A stretch of DNA of 11,084 bases from assembly GCA_016285415.1 (NCBI GenBank), contig JAEEQU010000031.1, positions 1-11,084 of the forward strand, in the 5' to 3' direction. Positions 7,793 through 11,084 of the stretch are shown piece by piece (the stretch's first letter is position 1; every line of letters begins with the position of its first letter). The DNA comes from Alphaproteobacteria bacterium. Its GTDB lineage: Bacteria; Pseudomonadota; Alphaproteobacteria; Rs-D84. The position numbers and the translations under genes were made by a program. The notes below the pieces were generated by a model. It made no database searches. It saw only the letters and a program-made list of their open reading frames with translations, and was not told the origin of the DNA.

Positions 7793-8224
7793 TTATTCCT
7801 CCACCTTTACGCCCATTGAACGGCATTGACCCGCAACAATGTTCATTGCAGATTCAATGGTAGAGCAATTCAAGTCCGGCATTTTATTTTCAGCGATTTC
7901 TTTAATTTGCGCCTTGGTAATTGTGCCAACGAAATCACGGCCTGGTTTATGAGAACCGATTTTCAATTTCAACGCTTTTTTAATATAGTAAGAAACAGGT
8001 GGCAGTTTCATGATAAATTCAAAACTGCGGTCTGTATAAACAGTGATTATGCACGGAATTGGCATACCTGGTTCTTTGTCAGACGTTTTATCATTGAATT
8101 GTTTGCAGAATTCGGCGATGTTAACACCCGCCGCACCAAGCGCCGGCCCAATTGGTGGCGCAGGATTTGCCTGTTTTGCGGGGACAACAAGTTTCACAAT
8201 CCCCTTAAGTTCTTTTTTTGCCAT
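7793..8224 (-). CDS. rplK: Ribosomal protein L11 (uL11)
   Basis: Protein of the GTPase-associated centre of the 50S subunit, 143 residues. The N-terminal domain has the proline-rich signature QANPAPPIGPALGAAGVNI (about residues 18-36). The C-terminal domain binds 23S rRNA and carries KIGSHKPGRDFVGTIT (about 87-102). ATG at 8224 has AAGGAT (8231-8236) 6 nt upstream. It is separated from nusG by about 100 nt containing a putative L1-binding hairpin, and runs almost directly into rplA. The family position, length and motifs leave little doubt. Confidence 0.98.
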   Translation of the reverse strand: MAKKELKGIVKLVVPAKQANPAPPIGPALGAAGVNIAEFCKQFNDKTSDKEPGMPIPCIITVYTDRSFEFIMKLPPVSYYIKKALKLKIGSHKPGRDFVGTITKAQIKEIAENKMPDLNCSTIESAMNIVAGQCRSMGVKVEE

Positions 8225-8254
8225 TTTCTAATCCTTTTTTTGTTTTTTTGGATT

Positions 8255-8282
8255 CGTGGTGCGATGTGGCGCATCTACCACG
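8255..8282 (-). promoter_or_regulatory. Putative L1-binding operator upstream of rplK
   Basis: On the operon strand: CGTGGT, one A, GATG, loop CGCCA, CATC, two bases GC, ACCACG. This gives a 6-bp lower stem and a 4-bp upper stem split by an asymmetric internal loop, about 30 nt upstream of the rplK start. L1 operators in other bacteria are stems with such an asymmetric loop that mimic the 23S L1 site. The structure is directly visible; L1 binding is inferred. Confidence 0.65.
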
Positions 8283-8310
8283 GTTATTTTGTATGCCTTG
8301 CACATACCCG

Positions 8311-8326
8311 CCGATTTTTTAATCGG
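8311..8326 (-). other. Hairpin abutting the nusG stop codon
   Basis: CCGATT (8311-8316) and AATCGG (8321-8326) form a perfect 6-bp stem with a 4-nt A-rich loop on the operon strand. It begins at the base after the nusG TAA. No U-run follows, so termination is unlikely; it may protect or help process the mRNA 3' of nusG. Confidence 0.4.
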
Positions 8327-8860
8327 TTAAACTCTTTCAACCTGTTCAAATTCCAAATCAACGCTTGTTTCACGACCGAACACCAATATGGTTACGGTCA
8401 TTTTTTGCTTTACGTTGTCAACTTCGGATACAACACCGTTAAAGTTCGCAAATGGTCCATCAATAACATGAACTTCTTGGCCAACTTCGTAAACCATATC
8501 GTCTGGAACTGTGCTGCCCTCTTCTACCTGTTTAAGCAAGCGGCGCGCTTCTTCTTCGCTAACCGCGACCGGTTTTTGACGTGCGCCAAGGAACATTACA
8601 ACCTGGGGCATTAATTTGACCAATGAAAATGTTTCATTGTTCATAACCATTTGAACGACGATGTAACCAGGGAAAAACTTTTTTTCTGTTTTAACGCGTT
8701 TACCTGCCTTGATTTCTGTAACTTCGCGTGTTGGAACCAATATTTCACCGAAATATGCATTAAGGCGACGTTTATCAATTTGTTCGCGCAAGTTACGGGC
8801 AACTTTGTCTTCGCATCCCGTATGAACATTAACGACAAACCATTGCATTTTATCTTCCAT
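8327..8860 (-). CDS. nusG: Transcription termination/antitermination factor NusG
   Basis: NusG binds RNA polymerase and links it to Rho or to the ribosome; 177 residues (E. coli 181). The NGN domain spans about residues 6-115, from QWFVVNVHTGCEDKVARNL through KKFFPGYIVVQM (about 60-71), the polymerase-binding face. The C-terminal KOW domain spans about 124-177 and carries VIDGPFANFNGVVSEVD. The start at 8860 is chosen because AAGGGG (8868-8873) lies 7 nt upstream; a second ATG at 8848 (MQWFVV) is closer to the usual NusG N-terminus but has only a weaker GGAAGA 4 nt away. It lies 23 nt after secE, the usual pairing, and before rplK. Confidence 0.97.
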   Translation of the reverse strand: MEDKMQWFVVNVHTGCEDKVARNLREQIDKRRLNAYFGEILVPTREVTEIKAGKRVKTEKKFFPGYIVVQMVMNNETFSLVKLMPQVVMFLGARQKPVAVSEEEARRLLKQVEEGSTVPDDMVYEVGQEVHVIDGPFANFNGVVSEVDNVKQKMTVTILVFGRETSVDLEFEQVERV

Positions 8861-8883
8861 TTATATTCCCCTTGGCAAACGCA

Positions 8884-9072
8884 TTAGAAAATCCAACTGA
8901 CCAGTGCATTTAAGATACTGTCAATCACAAAGAAGAACAGTGCCGCAAGTCCCGAAAACACCAAAATCATGATTGTTGCACGAACGACTTCGGCGCGGGT
9001 TGGCCAAACAATTTTGAACCATTCGCTGCGGACGCCACGTATAAAATTCAGTATTTTTCTCATTAAACGCAC
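8884..9072 (-). CDS. secE: Preprotein translocase subunit SecE
   Basis: Small inner-membrane subunit of the SecYEG channel, about 62 residues, a single-span form. It has the conserved cytosolic amphipathic segment EWFKIVWPTRAEVVRATI (WPTR/WPSR motif), then one membrane helix, about ILVFSGLAALFFFVIDSIL. Three starts are possible: TTG 9075, GTG 9072 and ATG 9063. I choose GTG because AAAGG (9079-9083) is then 6 nt upstream; the spacing is only 3 nt for TTG and 15 nt for ATG. It lies between tRNA-Trp and nusG, a common bacterial order. Product identity is firm; the exact start is less so. Confidence 0.93.
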   Translation of the reverse strand: MRLMRKILNFIRGVRSEWFKIVWPTRAEVVRATIMILVFSGLAALFFFVIDSILNALVSWIF

Positions 9073-9115
9073 CAATTACCTTTATTTAATTATCGGTCGC
9101 ATCCCCCACAAGATG

Positions 9116-9189
9116 TGGCAGGGGCAGAAGGAATCGAACCCTCATCCGCGGTTTTGGAGACCGATGTTCTACCATTGAACCATGCCCCT
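9116..9189 (-). tRNA. trnW: tRNA-Trp (anticodon CCA)
   Basis: 74 nt with an encoded 3' CCA (9116-9118) and discriminator G. The acceptor stem AGGGGCA/TGCCCCT (9183-9189 with 9120-9126) has 7 perfect pairs. The D stem GTTC/GAAC encloses an AATGGTA loop. The anticodon loop CTCCAAA has CCA at 9157-9155. The T arm is GAGGG-TTCGATT-CCTTC with one G-T pair. The outermost anticodon-stem pair is a T-C mismatch. It is 43 nt upstream of secE and probably cotranscribed with it. Confidence 0.97.
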
Positions 9190-9279
9190 GGAACCCCAGG
9201 ATTTTCGCATCCTTGGCCCGAATACATTCCGATATTCTGCGACAGGTTAGCACATATTCGCAGAAAATCAAGTGCAAAT

Positions 9280-9308
9280 ATTATATTTTTTTTAATAATT
9301 TAAAGCAA
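9280..9308 (-). promoter_or_regulatory. Sigma70-type promoter for trnW-secE-nusG operon
   Basis: On the minus strand, -35 TTGCTT (9308-9303) and a perfect -10 TATAAT (9285-9280) are separated by 17 nt. Transcription would begin near 9273, about 85 nt before the tRNA. The spacer is almost all A/T. The elements are seen; activity is inferred. Confidence 0.75.
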
Positions 9309-9318
9309 GTGGTTTTTT

Positions 9319-9389
9319 AGTGTTAGTTGTTAGTGAGGGGGTGGTTAGTGAAAAGGGGAACCGCCCACTACCACCTAATACTGCCCACT
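9319..9389. repeat. TTAGTG-unit imperfect palindrome, divergent intergenic region
   Basis: The left arm has TTAGTG-like units (AGTGTTAGTTGTTAGTG, then GGTGGTTAGTG at 9340-9350). The right arm has CACTACCACC (9366-9375), TAATACT and CCCACT. GGTGGTTAGTG and CACTACCACC pair over 10 bases with one bulge; the outer AGTG/CACT ends also match. The loop is about 15 nt, G/C-rich. It lies between the operon promoter and the plus-strand promoter. The unit resembles the palindrome at 1638-1719, though this copy is more C/G-rich and more degenerate. Confidence 0.65.
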
Positions 9390-9396
9390 TTTTAAC

Positions 9397-9426
9397 TTGA
9401 CCGTATTTAAACCATTTTGTTAGAAT
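9397..9426 (+). promoter_or_regulatory. Promoter of the secreted-protein gene
   Basis: -35 TTGACC (9397-9402) and -10 TAGAAT (9421-9426) are separated by 18 nt. The start of transcription would fall near 9433, so the mRNA would begin just before a small hairpin CAGAT-GGGA-ATCTG (9437-9450). An inverted repeat overlaps the promoter. Confidence 0.65.
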
Positions 9427-9431
9427 ACGGT
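9400..9431. promoter_or_regulatory. Inverted repeat over the promoter, candidate operator
   Basis: ACCGTATT (9400-9407) and AATACGGT (9424-9431) are perfect 8-bp inverted arms, 16 nt apart. They overlap the end of the -35 and the end of the -10, a position suited to a dimeric repressor. No U-run follows, so it is not a terminator. Regulator unknown; operator function is inference. Confidence 0.4.
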
Positions 9432-9489
9432 TAAATCAGATGGGAATCTGGCATGGGGGTGTAATGGGTTCAACAAAGGGACAAGAGAG

Positions 9490-10467
9490 TTGAAACGGGT
9501 TGTATTATTTTTATCGTTGCTGTGCGTTGGTACGGCATTTGCGGCCGGCGATAAAATTTCCACATCAAAATCCTATGTTGACACGCAAATTGCCACCAAA
9601 CAGGAAAAGATTCCCGCGGTTAATACAAATACGGTTTTAACCCACACCAATACCGACGGCGAAATTGGCGAAAAGGCAATTTATGATGCGACCGCCAATT
9701 ATGCCACCCAGACAGACGCACTGGTTACCGCCGCGGATGCAAATGCCGCAATTCAAAATGCCATAGATACGGAATTTGTATGCACCGAATGGGCGCCAAA
9801 CGCCGCACACACAGACGATAATTGCTATATTTGGAACGTTCAAAATTCATTTGTACAACAAATTCTGCCCGACGGATACACCGCATTGGAATATTTGGAA
9901 GGTGCCATATCGGGTGATACAGGCACAAAAATTGCGACAAATATACCTTGGACATCTATCTATCATTTTCGTGGTAAGGCGCAACAAAAAGCAATATCTG
10001 GAATCAATGGTGCCGTTTTGGGTTCATCTACCCAACGTGTTAACAGCGTAAATTGTTTTTGGGGCACCAGGGGCGGTGACAATCGCAATTACTGGTATTG
10101 GGACACAAACATCTTACCAACAACAATTGTAAATTTCGATATTCGTCGTATAGATAGCACACAGTGGCAAGGGACAGTAAATGGTGTGTTAACACACAGT
10201 TGGGAAAACACAACTTTTACAGACAACGTTGTTATTATGAATGATGCCCAGACAGAAATGAATCGCACCTTTAATGGCAATGTTTGGAATATTCAGCTGT
10301 TCGGTAGTAATGATAATTTAATATTTAGTGGCATTCCTGCGCGGCGTAATAGTGATGATGAAATTGGTATGTATGATTTGGTTTCTAACACTTTCTTTAC
10401 CAATTCTGGCAGCGGCAGTTTTATTGCCGGTCCCGATTTAAATACATACCTGCCAAGTGGACAATAA
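9490..10467 (+). CDS. Secreted protein with C-terminal surface-type domain, unknown function
   Basis: 325 residues, not assigned to a named family. TTG start at 9490, chosen because GGGA (9478-9481) is 8 nt upstream and the frame then opens with a signal peptide (MKRVVLFLSLLCVGTAFA, probable cleavage AFA/AG near residue 18). Residues about 22-95 are polar, repeat-like and rich in A, T, N and D (SYVDTQIATKQEKI), suggesting a stalk. Cys98 and Cys112 could form a disulfide. From about 126 a new domain starts at ILPDGYTALEYLEG and ends with GIPARRNSDDEIGMYDLVSNTFFTNSGSGSFIAG; from memory such LEY...ARRNSD...GMYD...FFTN sequences recur in surface proteins of gut bacteria and may have a LamG-like fold. 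Aromatic residues cluster at 190-205. It has its own promoter and no clear terminator. Export or surface role is likely; partner unknown. Confidence 0.85.
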   Translation: MKRVVLFLSLLCVGTAFAAGDKISTSKSYVDTQIATKQEKIPAVNTNTVLTHTNTDGEIGEKAIYDATANYATQTDALVTAADANAAIQNAIDTEFVCTEWAPNAAHTDDNCYIWNVQNSFVQQILPDGYTALEYLEGAISGDTGTKIATNIPWTSIYHFRGKAQQKAISGINGAVLGSSTQRVNSVNCFWGTRGGDNRNYWYWDTNILPTTIVNFDIRRIDSTQWQGTVNGVLTHSWENTTFTDNVVIMNDAQTEMNRTFNGNVWNIQLFGSNDNLIFSGIPARRNSDDEIGMYDLVSNTFFTNSGSGSFIAGPDLNTYLPSGQ

Positions 10468-10495
10468 AAAAACCTTTTTTAAACCAAAAAAACAC

Positions 10496-10525
10496 TTGCA
10501 TTGGGTATAAACTTTTTTCTACAAT
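10496..10525 (+). promoter_or_regulatory. Promoter of the virB8-like gene
   Basis: -35 TTGCAT (10496-10501) and -10 TACAAT (10520-10525) are separated by 18 nt. They sit in the 85-nt gap after the preceding stop codon, about 28 nt before the GTG start. The A/T-rich sequence between 10468 and 10495 has no GC hairpin, so read-through from the upstream gene is possible. Confidence 0.65.
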
Positions 10526-10552
10526 CATTTTAAGTACAGGGAGAGTTATGTC

Positions 10553-11084
10553 GTGCAAAGCCGCGTAGAACCGCCAATTTTACTATCAAGATTACTGATG
10601 TTCGTGTTCGCTGGAACCGTCGTTGTGCTGTTCGCGCTGTTTTTGACGTTGGGAAAAATGTTTCCACTGAATCGGCCAAATGTGTTCTTTATTACCACGC
10701 GACCGGCAAATTCTACGATTATTCAAATATCTGAAATGCCCGCAAATGATGAAAATATGGAACTTTACAAGCGCGCATTCGTTATGGAATACGTTCGCGC
10801 ACGCAACGAAGTGGAACACAATGTCGCATTTATGCGGCAAAAATGGGGTAATGATGAAGGTGGTGTTATCGCCGAATGGTCAACACCAGATGTTTACCAT
10901 AAATTCAGAAACACCTCCATGGCAACCGCACTGTTCGGTGATATTCCAGATTTTGAATTTAACTGTCCGGTTGACATTATTGGAACACCGCGCGCGTTTC
11001 GTGCTGATAAATATACGGTGCGTATGCGTTATTATTGCGCAGATAGTAGTGGACAAACCCCTATGAAAGATTATACGATTTATG
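10553..11084 (+). CDS. virB8: VirB8-like type IV secretion protein, C-terminus missing
   Basis: 177 codons are visible and open to the right edge. GTG start at 10553: AGGGAGAG (10538-10545) is 7 nt upstream, while the nearby ATG at 10548 reaches a TAG after six codons. Topology fits VirB8: a short cytosolic N-terminus, one membrane helix at about residues 12-33 (LLMFVFAGTVVVLFALFL), then a periplasmic domain. The family features are LYKRAFVMEYVRARNEV (71-87) and VIAEWSTPDVYHKF (105-118), with DIPDFEFNCPVDI (130-142) after them. VirB8 is a bitopic assembly factor of the type IV secretion inner-membrane complex. Cys138 and Cys162 lie in the periplasmic part. No other vir/tra gene is visible, so whether this is an orphan or the first gene of a cluster cannot be told here. 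Family call is good; the exact subtype is uncertain. Confidence 0.85.
   Translation, partial: MQSRVEPPILLSRLLMFVFAGTVVVLFALFLTLGKMFPLNRPNVFFITTRPANSTIIQISEMPANDENMELYKRAFVMEYVRARNEVEHNVAFMRQKWGNDEGGVIAEWSTPDVYHKFRNTSMATALFGDIPDFEFNCPVDIIGTPRAFRADKYTVRMRYYCADSSGQTPMKDYTIY

Noticed and set aside
7826..8614. Plus-strand frame of 262 codons opposite rplK and nusG
   Set aside because: Antisense to two clear genes, and its composition (many F, N, R, W) is typical of a reverse-strand shadow.
9319..9389. CRISPR-like or direct-repeat array
   Set aside because: Units are 6-7 nt and degenerate, without regular spacers; inverted arms describe it better.
10468..10495. Possible terminator after the secreted-protein gene
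   Set aside because: Only A-runs and a T-run are present, with no GC-containing stem; any hairpin would be A-T only with a tiny loop.
10680..11066. Plus-strand frame of 128 codons within the virB8 region
   Set aside because: A different frame of the same DNA encodes an uninterrupted VirB8-like protein with a start signal, membrane helix and family motifs.

Overview
The window is bacterial and most likely alphaproteobacterial. It shows the compact gene order trnW-secE-nusG-rplK-rplA-rplJ-rplL-rpoB-rpoC, an RpoB of 1378 residues, and a VirB8-type secretion protein whose closest resemblance, from memory, is to alphaproteobacterial type IV systems. Intergenic DNA is A+T-rich. A signal-peptide protein of a kind I associate with uncultured gut alphaproteobacteria lies beside the operon. 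That narrower placement is inference, not proof.

Region 1 (about 1-9310, minus strand, reading right to left) is a transcription/translation operon. A promoter at 9280-9308 precedes tRNA-Trp(CCA), followed by SecE, the transcription factor NusG, ribosomal proteins L11, L1, L10 and L7/L12, then RNA polymerase beta and the first 537 residues of beta'. All genes run the same way, with gaps from 3 nt (rplK/rplA) to about 200 nt (rplA/rplJ). The longer gaps hold RNA structures on the coding strand: an L1-type operator before rplK, an L10-type leader and a 13-bp GNRA hairpin before rplJ, and two hairpins between rplL and rpoB. These are the places where such operons are usually autoregulated.

Region 2 (about 9190-9489) is a divergent intergenic region. 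It has the operon promoter facing left, an imperfect palindrome built of TTAGTG-like units, and a plus-strand promoter with an inverted repeat laid over it. A second TTAGTG palindrome sits inside the operon between rpoB and rpoC and includes the rpoB stop codon. Together they suggest a small dispersed repeat family.

Region 3 (9490-11084, plus strand) is accessory. A TTG-started secreted protein of 325 residues has a C-terminal domain like those of gut-bacterial surface proteins. It is followed, after a separate promoter, by a GTG-started VirB8-like gene that runs off the window. Both genes have promoters with 18-nt spacers and non-ATG starts set by clear Shine-Dalgarno sequences. Nothing in the window proves a new system; the most open questions are the TTAGTG palindromes, the secreted protein and its promoter palindrome, and what follows virB8.
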